A DNA stretch of 45,000 nt, taken from positions 560,696 through 605,695 of the forward strand of contig CAJNDS010000125.1 in NCBI GenBank assembly GCA_905221605.1, given 5' to 3'. Under the pieces are notes generated by a model. That model worked only from the letters and a program-made list of their open reading frames with translations, had not been told where the DNA came from and did no database searches. A program made the translations under genes and the position numbers. Numbering within the stretch: the stretch's first letter is position 1; each line of letters starts with the position of its first letter. Shown here one piece after another: positions 18,992 through 29,258 of the stretch. The stretch is from Symbiodinium natans. Taxonomy: Eukaryota; Sar; Dinophyceae; Suessiales; Symbiodiniaceae.

Positions 18992-21849
18992 ATGGAGGTT
19001 GCCGAAGATCAGCGGATCTTTCCGGAGCTCCCGGCCACTGGGATGCGGATCAGAAGGGTTTAGGGTTTAGGGTTTTAGGGTTTTAGGGTTTTAGGGTTTA
19101 GGGTTTAGAAATTTAGTTTGTTTTTTAGGTTTAGGGTTTTTGGGTTTTAGGGTTTTTCGGGTTCTAGGGTTTTAGGGTTTTAGGGTTTTAGGGTTTTAGG
19201 GTTTAGGGTTTAGGGTTCCGGCTAACATGACCCAAATTCCTCAAGCCGCCCTAAACTCCAAAACTCCTTGTCGCGACCCTAAACTCTGGAAGCCCTTAAC
19301 CCTACAAACCTTACAAACCCTACAAACCGTATATACAGACCCCATAAGCCCTATGACCCCCTTAAACCCCCATAAACCCTAAACCCTACGAACCCTACCT
19401 AAACCCTATAACCGCTACCTAAACCCTAAACCCTAAACCCTAAGCCCTACCAACCCTCTCAAACCCCTCAATGAAGCCCAGGAGTGGCTACACAGGATCG
19501 CACCCAAGGCTGAGGGCGAGGAGGCCAGGGACGCGGCTCCAGGTTAGGATTCAGGGTTTAGGGTTTAGGGTTTGGGGTTTGGGTTTAGGGTTTGGGCTAG
19601 CTAGATGGTCCCTGCATGTGGTCCTGTTACCTTCTTATTACAGGGTTCTGAAGTATGGGTCCTTGGGTTCATTATGGGGTATATACGGGGTCCCCATTTA
19701 AGGACCCATACTGAGGGACCATGTAACTACCCTTGGACAGGAGTTGTACTTATAAGCCCCCTAAGTCCTTCGAGTAGGATATAAGTTGGGGTTACATAAA
19801 CCCGAAGTCTTGTGGCCCCATAAGAGTCTTCACTATTCAGGCCTTTTGGGGTCCTCTTGTAGCTTTCTTTTGGGGGGGAACAGGTTTCAGCCCTAAACCC
19901 AAAGTCCTAAAGCTTCTGAGGTTTAGGGTTCAGGGTGGCTTATGCTACATGTCGCGTTTCTAGGGTGAATGTCAAGGGACAAAAAGATCCCCCCCACAGC
20001 TTGAGGTCAAGGGGAAGCCCCCCTTTCCTGAACGATGCCCTTCTAAGCCTAAAATCCTATACACCCGAACCTACCTACGTCTCTCCTACAGGGTGGGGCC
20101 CCCTTACTATACTAACTGTAGTTAAGGGACTTATACCTTATAACCCAATTTAGGGCCCTTATAACTCTACTTATAACTAGGGGGCCCCACCCTGTAGCAC
20201 CCTGAAGCACCCTAAGCTCTAACCCCCCTAAACCCGAAACCTTAAACTTTAAGTCTCCCAAACACCAGAGTCCGTAGCCTTGACATCCATGGCAAACAGG
20301 CTGTCCTTCTTGCGACGGCATGGAGCCAGTATCACGAGGCTGGGCCCATTCTCTGGGAGCCTTGAAACCCTAAACCCTCAACCCTAAACCCTAAACCCTA
20401 AACCCTAAAGCCTAAACCAATTGCTTCGGGGTTTCAAGCTTGGGCCTGCGCCTTGGGGGGTCAGGGTTTGGGGTTTCCGGTTTAGGGTTTGGGCTTACGT
20501 GTTTAGGGTTTGGGCTTTGGGCTTTGGACGGTTTGGGGTTTAGGCTTTGGGGTTTGGGGTTTAGGGTTTAGGGTTTGGGGCGCAGGGTTTGGGATTTTGC
20601 GTCTAGGCTTGGGGTTGTAAGGGTTTAGGGTGTATAGGGTTTAGGATGAAGTCCTTCAGGGTTTGGGCTTGACCAAGATACCAGGCACTGCGGCCGATAA
20701 GTCTGGGGTGTAGCACCCAAAATGATCGGCAATTGTGCATCTGTAGGGTTAATGCGTTTGGGGGTTCGGACTTGCGGTTTAGGTTCATGGATCCTAGACC
20801 CAAACCCTAAACCCTAAACCCCAAACCCCGCCCTGACCCTGCCTGAGCAGGGTTCATGTAGCGGTTGAGGCTTGATGCTAGAACACCTTATAGGCCGAAC
20901 CCAAGATAGGAGGTGCCTGGCACCCAGTTGAGCTGGATATCCTAAGCCCTCAAACCCCAACCCAAAACCCTAAACCCTAAACCAAAGATCTACACAAGAC
21001 ATCGGCTACTAGGATACCCGAAGCCCTAACCCATCCTTAGTCATCAACCCCAAACCCAGCATAAACTCTAGACCCTCTAAGCCAAAGTCTCCTGCCCCTC
21101 AAGGAACAGGGTTTAGGGTTTAGGGTTAGAGTTTAGGGTTTAGGGTCTAGGGTTTATAAGGTTTGGGGTTTAGGATGTTAGGGTTTAGGTTCTTAGGATT
21201 CAGGGTTTAGATTTGAGAGAGAGAGAGAGAGAACAAAAAAAAAAAAAAAAGCAGGAACTGAGCCGGCGCGTCCAGCGCTTCGTCGACGGCGCGCTCAAGG
21301 GAGTGGGCTGTCGGGTGGCCGAAGTCTCAGGCAGGGTCGGGGGAGGGGTTTTGGGGTCTAGGCTTTTGGGGTTTAGGGTTTAGGGTTTAGGGTTTAGGGT
21401 TTAGGGTTTAGGGTTTAGGGTTTAGGTTGGGGGAGGGTTTTGGGGTTCAGACCCTTAGCTCCTGACCCCGCAGCCCTCAACCCTAAGACCCATCGGCCTT
21501 ATAGACCCTAATCTACGACAAGAACCCTCAAACACTTACCGAATAAGCGTCTCTATATTGCCTGAGAAAGGAAGAGTATGTTTTTGTTTGCATTTTTTGG
21601 GAAACTCCCAAGCCTCACAACCCTAAACCCGAAACCCTAAACCCTAACCCCTAAACCCTAAACCCTAAACCCCAAACCCCAAACCCCAAACCCCAAGCCC
21701 TCCCACAAAACCCTAAACCCTAAACCCTAAACCCTAAACCAGGGTCTGGCTCCAAGTGCGCCTGCGCCTCCTTCTTCCTCGACCCTGGCCTGACGACACT
21801 GACGCTTCAGGACAGCCCCTTGGCCCAAGGGGGCGCGAGGCCTCGGAGG
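18992..21849 (+). CDS. PH-like protein, 5' portion (five exons), function unknown
   Basis: Exons: 18992-19057 (possible start MEVAEDQRIFPELPATGM), 19477-19542 (EAQEWLHRIAPKAEGEE), 20300-20358, 21252-21330 (QELSRRVQRFVDGALKG) and 21743-21849 (CASFFLDPGLTTLTLQD). The last exon resembles the first strands of PH-like modules that are frequent in dinoflagellate proteins; this is a recollection of the family, not a search. Exons 3-5 join in phase with GC donors; the first junction is unresolved, and all three frames of exon 3 are open, so its reading is uncertain. CAGGGTC at 21332-21338 and 21740-21746 may be a 7-bp target duplication around the last intron. This part may be a separate gene or may continue into the exons from 23085. 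Confidence 0.55.
19601..19731 (+). mobile_element. Family IV element, copy 2
   Basis: The left end CTAGATGGTCCCT and right end AGGGACCATGTAACTA are inverted copies. The body (GGGTATATACGGGGTCC, GACCC, CTGAGGGACC) parallels 9367-9566. It is in an intron of the PH-like gene. Confidence 0.65.
20089..20194. mobile_element. Family III inverted-repeat element, copy 2
   Basis: The ends CTACAGGGTGGGGCCCCC and GGGGGCCCCACCCTGTAG are perfectly inverted. The interior equals copy 1 except for one deletion of about 14 bp. Near identity of the two copies, 1.9 kb apart, suggests recent mobility. Confidence 0.85.
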
Positions 21850-22438
21850 GTTCAGGGTTTAGGGTTTAGGGTTTGGGGTTTAGGGTTTGGGGTTTAGGGT
21901 TTAGGGTTTGGGGTTTGGGGTTTGGGGTTTCGGGGGTAGGGTTTAGGGTTTAGGGTGTAAGGCTTAGGGTTTAGGTTCTCAGGGGTTTAGGGTTTAGGTT
22001 CTTAGGGTTTAGGCTGAAGGGCTCAGGTTCTTAGGTTTCTTAGGCTTTAGGGTTTAGGTTTAATTAGGGTTCTTAGGGTTTAGGTTCTTAGGGTTCTTTA
22101 GGGTTCTTGGAGTTTAGGGTTTAGGGTTTAGGTTCTTAGGGTTCTTACGGTTCTTGGGGTTCTTAATTTTTTTTCAGATTTAGGGCTTAGGGTTCTTAGG
22201 GTTTAGGGTTCTAAGGGTTCAGGGTTTAGGGTTCTCAGGGTTTAGGGTTTGGGGTTCTTAGGGCTTAGGGTTTAGAGTTTTGGGTGTGGGGTTTAGGGTT
22301 CCTAGGGTTTAGGGTTACGGTTTAGGGTTCTTAGGGTTCAGGGTGTATAGGGGTTAGGGTTTAGGCTTCCTAGGGTCCCATCTTTGCCGCATTTTTTCGT
22401 TTGTCGGCTTAGTTTGTTGCGCAGCCCTCAGAAGTAGG

Positions 22439-22556
22439 CTTGGTAGCCCAGTGTTCCCCTCTTCGTTTTTTTTTTTTGGCTCAAGGTTCCCTTGTAAAGT
22501 AACCCTAACCCCAAAAAAGGGTACCCGTATTATGATATGCTTAATGGGCTACCAAG
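22439..22556. mobile_element. Family I hairpin element, copy 3, intact
   Basis: Perfect 12-bp inverted ends CTTGGTAGCCCA (22439-22450) and TGGGCTACCAAG (22545-22556). A second inner pair can form around the loop. The interior holds TTTTTTGGCTCAAG, which equals the last 12 bases of the dinoflagellate spliced leader. It would splice as GC...AG (GGCTTGG to CCAAG), but no flanking exon was recognised. Confidence 0.8.
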
Positions 22557-23084
22557 ATTCCCGAACTCAAGCACTAAATGGTTTAGGGTTTAGGGTTTAG
22601 GGTTTAGGGTTTAGCACCCCCTAAACTCTCCTGAGCCTGAACCCTTGAAACCACAGAATGCCCTAAGCGTGCTTAGACTTACACCCTACTTGCCTTGTCT
22701 TCGAGCACGCCTAAAGCTAGGGCACACACAGGATTGTTTGAAGCCGCCCTGGGTTTAGGGTTTAGGGTTTAGGGTTTAGGGTCTAGGGTCTAGGGTTTAG
22801 GGTTTAGGGTTTAGGGTTTAGGGTCTAGGGTCTAGGGGCTAGGGGCTAGGGTTTAGGGGTTCAGGGTTCAGGGTTCAGGGATTAGGGTGCAGGGTTTAGG
22901 GTTCTTGCCTTACCGAGTCGCCCAAGAGGTCAAAGAGCTCTGATGTTGTGGAACATCAACGAATTCCATGCCTACATCCGAGCGAGGTTCGAGGATTTGA
23001 CTCATGACATGGACCTGTCATCGTCATCTAGCTCCTCGAGCAAGGTTGCCATTTATCCACAAGTTGGTTTTCGAAGCGTACACA

Positions 23085-26000
23085 ATGGCGGCCACGGACC
23101 TGAGGTCCAGGGTGGAGCGCAAGGAGGACGACACTCCCCAGAAGCTCGCAGTCCCTAAACCCTAAACCCTAAACCCTAAACCCTAAACCCTAAACCCTAA
23201 ACGTCGCGGAAAGAGCGAATAGTCAAAGCGTGGCCAGGAGCTGATGGGCCTCAAGATCATCCCGAAGGAACAAGACCCTCGACCCAAAGCCCTGGGCCGT
23301 AAGTCCAAGATCCTAAATTCCCGTATGCCCTAAGCAGCTTAAGCGCCGAAAACACCCTACACCGGCCCTAAACCTCCAAAACCCCTAAACCCCACCCCCC
23401 CCCCCCCCCCCCCAAAAACCCAACGAAACACACTGGACACCTTACGCACCCTAATTTACACCCTAACACCCTAAACCCTCAACACCCGAAAACCCCCTAA
23501 CACCCCCAACCCTCTAAGCACCGTAGACCCTGAACACCCCAAACCCTAAGCGCGAACCCTGAACCCTAAACCCTAAACACCGCCTCGACCCTACCCCCTA
23601 AAAAAAGCAACAAAACAAAAAGACAAAACCCTAGACCCTAACCCTAAACTCTAAACCCTAACACCCGCCTAATCACACCCTAACCCCCTTAAAAAAAAAA
23701 ACAAAAAAACACTAAACCCTACACCCTACACCCTACACCCTAAACCCTAACCCTAACCCTAAACCTAAACCCTAACCCACCCTAAAACCCTAAACCCTAA
23801 CCCCCCCCCCCAAAAAAAAAAAGAAACTGAGGGCTTGAGAACGGCGCCCTGCGCAAGCGCCACTTTTGGTTGGCCGACCTCCGGACGCTTGGGACGTGTG
23901 CTGGTCCTGGGGGATCATAGGTTTGGGTTTAGGGTTTTGGGTTTAGGGTTTTGGGTTTAGGGTTTTGGGTTTTGGGTTTTGGGTTTAGGGTTTAGTTGAG
24001 GTTTTTTGTTAAGGGAAGCACTTGAAGTGAGGGGGTTCGAAGGGCTCGCAACAACCCTCTATATATACTCTAAAGCGCTTAGGGTTTAGGGCTTTGGGTT
24101 TGGGCTTAGGCGCACTGGCAATCCGCAGGGCATTTCTGACGTTCATTGGTCCAAAACCCTATCTCGGGGCACTGGTATCCCTAGCAAGCTCCGTGGGCTC
24201 GCTGTCACGAAGCCGCAAACCCTAAACCCTAAATCCTAAACCGTAAACCCTAAACCCCAAGCCTAAACCCTAAACCCTAAACCCTTGTTGGGCTTATGAC
24301 GCTCAAAGCCAGGGGAGGACAAGGCTCTTGCTTGGCCCAGCAACAGCCAGGAGCCTGCAAGTCCCTAGCCCTAAACCCCAAACCCTAAACCCCCAGCCCT
24401 TAACCCTAGATCCTAAACCCTAAACCCCAAACCCAAAACCCTATGTCCTAAACCCTAAACCCCAAACCCCAAACCCTAAACCCTAAACCCCTGCACCATG
24501 CATCCATAAAGGAATCTCCTCGTGTGCGCGGACAGCGAACTGGCCCGGCGGGTGCACCGGTCTTTGTCGCCTTACGTGGCGCGGCAAGGTTTAGGTTTAG
24601 GTTTAGGGTTTAGGGTTTAGGGTTTAGGGTTTAGGGTTTAGGGTTTAGGGTTTAGGGTTTAGGGTTTAGGGTTTAGGGTGTAGGGTGTAGGGTGTAGGGT
24701 GTAGGGTTTAGTTACTTGCAGACCAAATCCCTTCATGTAAACCTTTATCCGAAGCCTAAAACGAAGAAGCCTGAACCCCAAAGCATATGGATGTTTCCGA
24801 AAATAGGGATACCGTTTTGGGGAGTTCCTATCAAAAGGATAAATATAATTTGGGGCATGTTCCCCTATCTGGGGAAGTACCGTTGAAGAACCCGAAACCC
24901 ACATCGTAGATGCTGACATAGACCTTGGGGGCCTAGATTTCCGTGCAACGGTACCCGGATCCAATGGTTTCAACAGTCTTGGGGTGTAGGGTTTAGTGTT
25001 TCGGGTTTCGGGGCTCGCCCAAAACCCAGTGTGTCAGTTGTCAGAATTGACGTAAGGTGTTGGGTTCACGGGTTTGACCAAGACCGGGCTAGACATCTGC
25101 TAAGCCAAAGCACGCCCATGCTTTTGGCAGACGGCTTCAAGCCAACAAGTTACACAAGTGAAGGTGCGTTGACTTTACAAGCTAAACTGTATATCCCCAA
25201 AAAGTCCTGAACCCCTCACACCCTATAAGTCCCTAAATATTCGAAAACCTTCAAGCCGAACCCCCCCACCCCCCGACCCCCCTCTGCCAAAGCCCCAAGC
25301 CTAAAAGCCTTTCAGGCTTTAGGGCTTCGGGTTTGCAGGGTTGATAGGGTTGATAAGTTTTCATTTTTATAGGGTTGAGGGGTTTCTAAGGTTCAAGGGC
25401 TTTAGGGGCTCGAGGGTTGAGAGTCTCGGCGCGAAGAGTCTAAGCAGAGGCGGTTCCCGAGGAGGCCTTGCTGGCCTGCCTGGTGCTCCTCGACGGCGCG
25501 GCGGCGCCCGCCGCGTTGGTGCTGCCCTCGGCGGAGGCCGCCGTATGGGTTTAGGGTTTAGGGTTTAGGGTTTAGGGTTTAGGGTTTAGGGTTTGGGGTT
25601 TGGGGTTTGGGGTTTGGGGTTTGGGGTTTGGGGTTTGGGGTTTGGGGTTTGGGGTTTGGGGGTCAGGGTGACATTCGGGTTCCGAGACTGTTATAGGGTT
25701 TCAGTTTCAGGGATAGGGATGAGCCTGTTCAGCAGCGTGTGGACACTAAAACCATAACACGCTTTGCTCTTACGATCCCTTGTTTAGGGTGTTAAGGTTC
25801 GTCCCCATGGTACCCCAGTGGGTGAGGAGGGGTGTATGGCCTGGGGTGCCCGGTTCAGGATGAGGCGAGTGCGGCGAGTGTTTAGCCTCATAAATCACCA
25901 GCCACTAAACCGAAACTTTCGGGTCTGGTGTTTGGGATTTAGGGTTTAGGGTTTAGGGTTTGTGACCGGTACACGTCTACCAAAGGCCTTGCTGTTTGGA

Positions 26001-28040
26001 TGCACGTGTCAGGAAATTACTTAGCCAACAAATTAACTTTTAGCTTCCTGGCTTTCCTTTTGTTGTAGGAAGAGCGTGCTGAACCTTTGTTTGGGGGGGG
26101 GGGGGGGGGGGGGGCATTTAGCGTTTATTAGAGCGGAGGGCTTAGAGTTGAGTGTGCAACGGTTGCTATGGCATTGGTTGTACAATCTCGAAGCCCTGAA
26201 CGATTTCAGGAGGTACCGGTGATAGATGATTGCTCCATGAATGCCCCAGGGTGTGAAGTTAAGGTGTAAATCCCGCATGACCTCCCAAACCGAAAGTGAA
26301 TGCATGGCTTAGGGTGTTGGGTTTCGGGTTCAGTGTTTCGGGCTTAGGGTTTTCAGGGTTTAGTGTACCCTAAGCCCTAAGTCGTAAATCCTACACCCTA
26401 AGCCCTAAGCCCTAGAACCGTAAACCCTAAACCTGGAGATCAAAGGGTAGGGGAGACAAGCTCCGGCCACCGTGTGTAAGCTGTGGCAGTGCAAAAAACC
26501 CTTCTTCAACCCCGCCAAGACGCTAAACCCTAAACCCTAAACCCTAAACCCTAAACCCTAAACCCTAAACCCTAAACGGGGTAGACAGTGCGTGAGCCCT
26601 GGCCTTTGTTTCCGCGTTCTCGCAACAAACTGGCAATGTGGCGTGTCGCACAGCTTCAGGGTTCAGGGTTGAGGGTTTAGGATTTAGGGTTTAGGGTTGA
26701 GGCTTGAGGGTTGCGGGATTGGGGTTTAGGCTTCAGTGACACCAGGGTCTTCAGCCCAACCCTGAACCCCAAGCCCTAAACCCGAAACCCTAAACCCTAA
26801 ACCCGAAACCCTAAACCCTAAACCCTAAACCCTAAACCCTAAACCCTGCACAGGCACGGGAGGAGTTTCTGGACTGCATGGGCGTGCTGATCGCTGCTCA
26901 CAGGACGCGGCAGGAGACGACCCTGGGACCGCAGCTCAGTTTGTACCCTAAACCCTAAACCCTAAACCCTAAACCCTACACCCTAAACCCCAAACCCTAA
27001 ACCCTGAACCCTAAACCCTAAACCCTAAACCCGAAACCCTAAATCGCCAGGGCGGCAGAGCAGCCACCTCTTTGGCTTCCTCAGCCTGAAGTCGCTGGCA
27101 CATTGGGAGGGGCGGGGGGGGGGGGGGGGTTTAGGTTTAGGGTTTGGGGTTTAGGGTTTCGGGTTTCGGGTTTCGGGTTTCGGGTTTGTGGCATGGGGGT
27201 TTAGGGTTTAGGGTTTCGGGTTTAGGGTTTGGGGAGTAGGGTTTGGGGCTTAGGGTTTGGGGCTTAGGGTTTGGGGTTTAGGAATGGGGAGCGACTTGAT
27301 CCCCCTGAAACTTCGTTGGGTCTTCCGGGGTTGGGGCTTTGGGGTCCAAGCCCTAAACCCTAAACCCTAAACCCTAAACCCTAAACCCTAAACCCTAAAC
27401 CCTAAACCCTAAACCCTAAACCTCAGGGCACGGGCGGATTAAAGTTTGGCTACATTGACGGCGCTGGTGAGCCCCTGATTCGCCCTGGCAGGCCTGCGCC
27501 CTCCCAACTTCTCCTTGCGCTCAGGCCGCGGGTGTAGGGTCTAGGGTTTAGGGTTTAGGGTTTAGGTTTAGGGTTTAGGGTTTAGGGTTTAGGGTTTAGG
27601 GTTTAGGGTTTAGGGTTTAGGGTTTAGGGTTCGGCTTCAGGGATTGAGAGAGGTTTGAAGGTTCAGAAGTTCTGAAGTCTTCGGGGTTGAGAGAGAGGTC
27701 TTAGGGTTCAATTACTGAGAGGGGCTTCGGGTTCACGATTTGGCAAGGTTGAGAGGGTTTAGGGTCTAGGGTTTATGGTTTGAGTTTAGGGACCCCGTCT
27801 ACCTTCAACCCGAGCCCCAGAACCTCCTAAACTCCAGGGTTTAGGTTTTAGGGTTTAGGGGTTTAGGGTTTATAGGGTTTAGGGGTTTAGGGTTTAGGGG
27901 TTTAGGGTTTATAGGGTTTAGGGTTTAGGGTTTAGGGTTTATAGGGTTTAGGGTTTAGGGTTTAGGGCTCCAACTGCGGGACAGGCCACCTCAGCGGACC
28001 CTTGGCAGCGTGGCTAGGCCGCCCGCCTGCAGGTTGTGCT
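23085..28040 (+). CDS. PH-like multi-exon protein, function unknown
   Basis: Exons joined in phase: 23085-23150 (start MAATDLRSRVERKEDD), 23238-23298 (ELMGLKIIPKEQDPRPKALG, ending at a GTAAGT donor), 23832-23892 (ENGALRKRHFWLADLRTL), 24512-24588 (NLLVCADSELARRVHRSL), 25448-25548 (ALLACLVLLDG, ALVLPSAEAAVW), 26854-26938 (AREEFLDCMGVLIAAHRTRQ), 27051-27097, 27427-27466 and probably 27966 to about 28040. The strand-like segments followed by an amphipathic helix (EEFLDCMGVLIAAHR) fit a PH-like fold, which usually binds lipids or proteins; this is inference. The donors include one GA (23893) and one GC (27098). At 24588 and 25548 the donor GT is the first base pair of a TTTAGGG array, and the last acceptor is the TTTAG of one. 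No stop codon was settled, so the 3' end is open. Confidence 0.65.
24590..24710. repeat. Interstitial telomeric array (TTTAGGG)n starting at a splice donor
   Basis: The array begins directly at the exon end 24588 as G|GTTTAGG and continues for about sixteen units, the last four being TGTAGGG. The donor dinucleotide is part of the array. Confidence 0.9.
25549..25662. repeat. Telomeric array switching from TTTAGGG to TTTGGGG
   Basis: It starts at an exon end (TGG|GTTTAGGG) with about six canonical units and then about eleven TTTGGGG units. Each segment is uniform inside, so the variant unit was amplified as a block. Confidence 0.9.
27540..27632. repeat. Interstitial telomeric array (TTTAGGG)n
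   Basis: Thirteen units, with one TTAGG-shortened unit. It follows the exon at 27427-27466; the matching CCCTAAA array on the exon's left is 27355-27422, so this exon is bracketed by outward-facing arrays within 200 bp. Confidence 0.95.
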
Positions 28041-29258
28041 CTATCGTGTAGGCCCAGGGCTTTAAGGGTTTAGGGTTTAGGGTTTGGGGTTTAGGGTTTA
28101 GGGTTTAGGAGGGCTTTAAGGGGCTTAGAGGCAAGTTTACGAAATTCGGGGTACCTTTGGGGTCCTTATTACAAGGGAATCCTGCTATTTTGGGTCGGGT
28201 CTATTTTGGGGGTCCCCTATTGTCGTAAATTCCTTATGGTGGATTATGGCGTTTTGGGTTCAGGGTTCATAGGGTTTAGGGTCTCAGGGCTTTGGGGGGT
28301 GGGTTGGGGTGTTTGGAGGGTTTCGTTTTTTTTGGGGATTTTAGGGCGGCACTGCCGCACTGCCATAGCCTTTCCAAACCCTACCAGCCAAACCCCATCG
28401 AATCTTTCCTGTTACTTGCGACTCATTTCCTTAAAGAACCCTAAAACACTCCATGGGGGTTTACGATATAAAAGGGTAGGTCTTTACCTAGACCCTAGAC
28501 ATAAAACCCTAAACCCTAAACCCTAAACCCTAAACCCTGAACCCTGAACCCTAAACCCTAAACCCTAAACCCTAAACCCTAAACCCTAAACCCTAAAGCC
28601 TAAACCCTAAACCCTAAACCCTAAACCCTGACCCTGAGCCCTAAACCCTAAATCCTAAACCCTAAACCCTGACCCTGAGCCTAAAACTCCAAAGCCTTCC
28701 GCCATGAAGGCTCCTGCGCACCCATGCCGCCGCTGCGGCCGCCCGAGGGTGCGGCGCCGTTCCGCCTTAAGAGAGGGCCATATCCCGAAACCCTAAACCC
28801 TAGCCCTAAACCCTAAACCCTAAACCCTTATAAACCCTAAACCCTACCTGGTCCCTCTAACGTACTCCTTTTTATACTCCGAATCCTGGAAACCAAAAAT
28901 TTCTGGTAATACCAATTTTTTTTGGTATGACTACTTTTTGGGGTTTTAAGGAATCGTTGCAAGCAGACATTGAATGGGAGGTTCTGGGACGAAACCTTGA
29001 TGGGGGGTCAGGAATGGACTGACATGGTACCCGGGCGCACCTCCCGATGAAGTCGCGGAATGCCAGTGCCACTTTTCCGACAGTAAGCAGACACAGTGAA
29101 TCGGCAAACCTTTATTACGAATTAGTGTGTACTTGAAACAGCACACAACCCTGGGCAGTGGAAGTGCCAATGCCAGCTTTAGAAAAAACACAGGGTCACC
29201 TACCAGCTTTGATGCTGGGACATCATACGGGGCAGTACAGTATACATAAGTGAGATAG
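28041..29258. other. Stretch between the PH-like gene and the minus-strand gene
   Basis: It holds a family XII element (28138-28222), CCCTAAA arrays (28505-28680) and a GC-rich island at 28690-28785 that is open on both strands (KAPAHPCRRCGRPRV on plus; proline/glycine-rich on minus) and cannot be assigned. From 28870 to 29258 the DNA is free of telomeric repeats and probably includes the 3' untranslated region of the minus-strand gene. Confidence 0.5.
28138..28222 (+). mobile_element. Family XII interspersed element, copy 2
   Basis: It matches the reverse complement of 655-750: CGAAATTCGGGGTACCTTTG, GGGTCCTTATTACAAGGGA and GTCTATTTTGGGGGTCCCCT align in order. There is no coding capacity. 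Confidence 0.5.

Noticed and set aside
26033-26305. Minus-strand open frame with a proline run
   Set aside because: The run is the translation of a 22-base G tract; flanks do not resemble protein and no splice partner was found.
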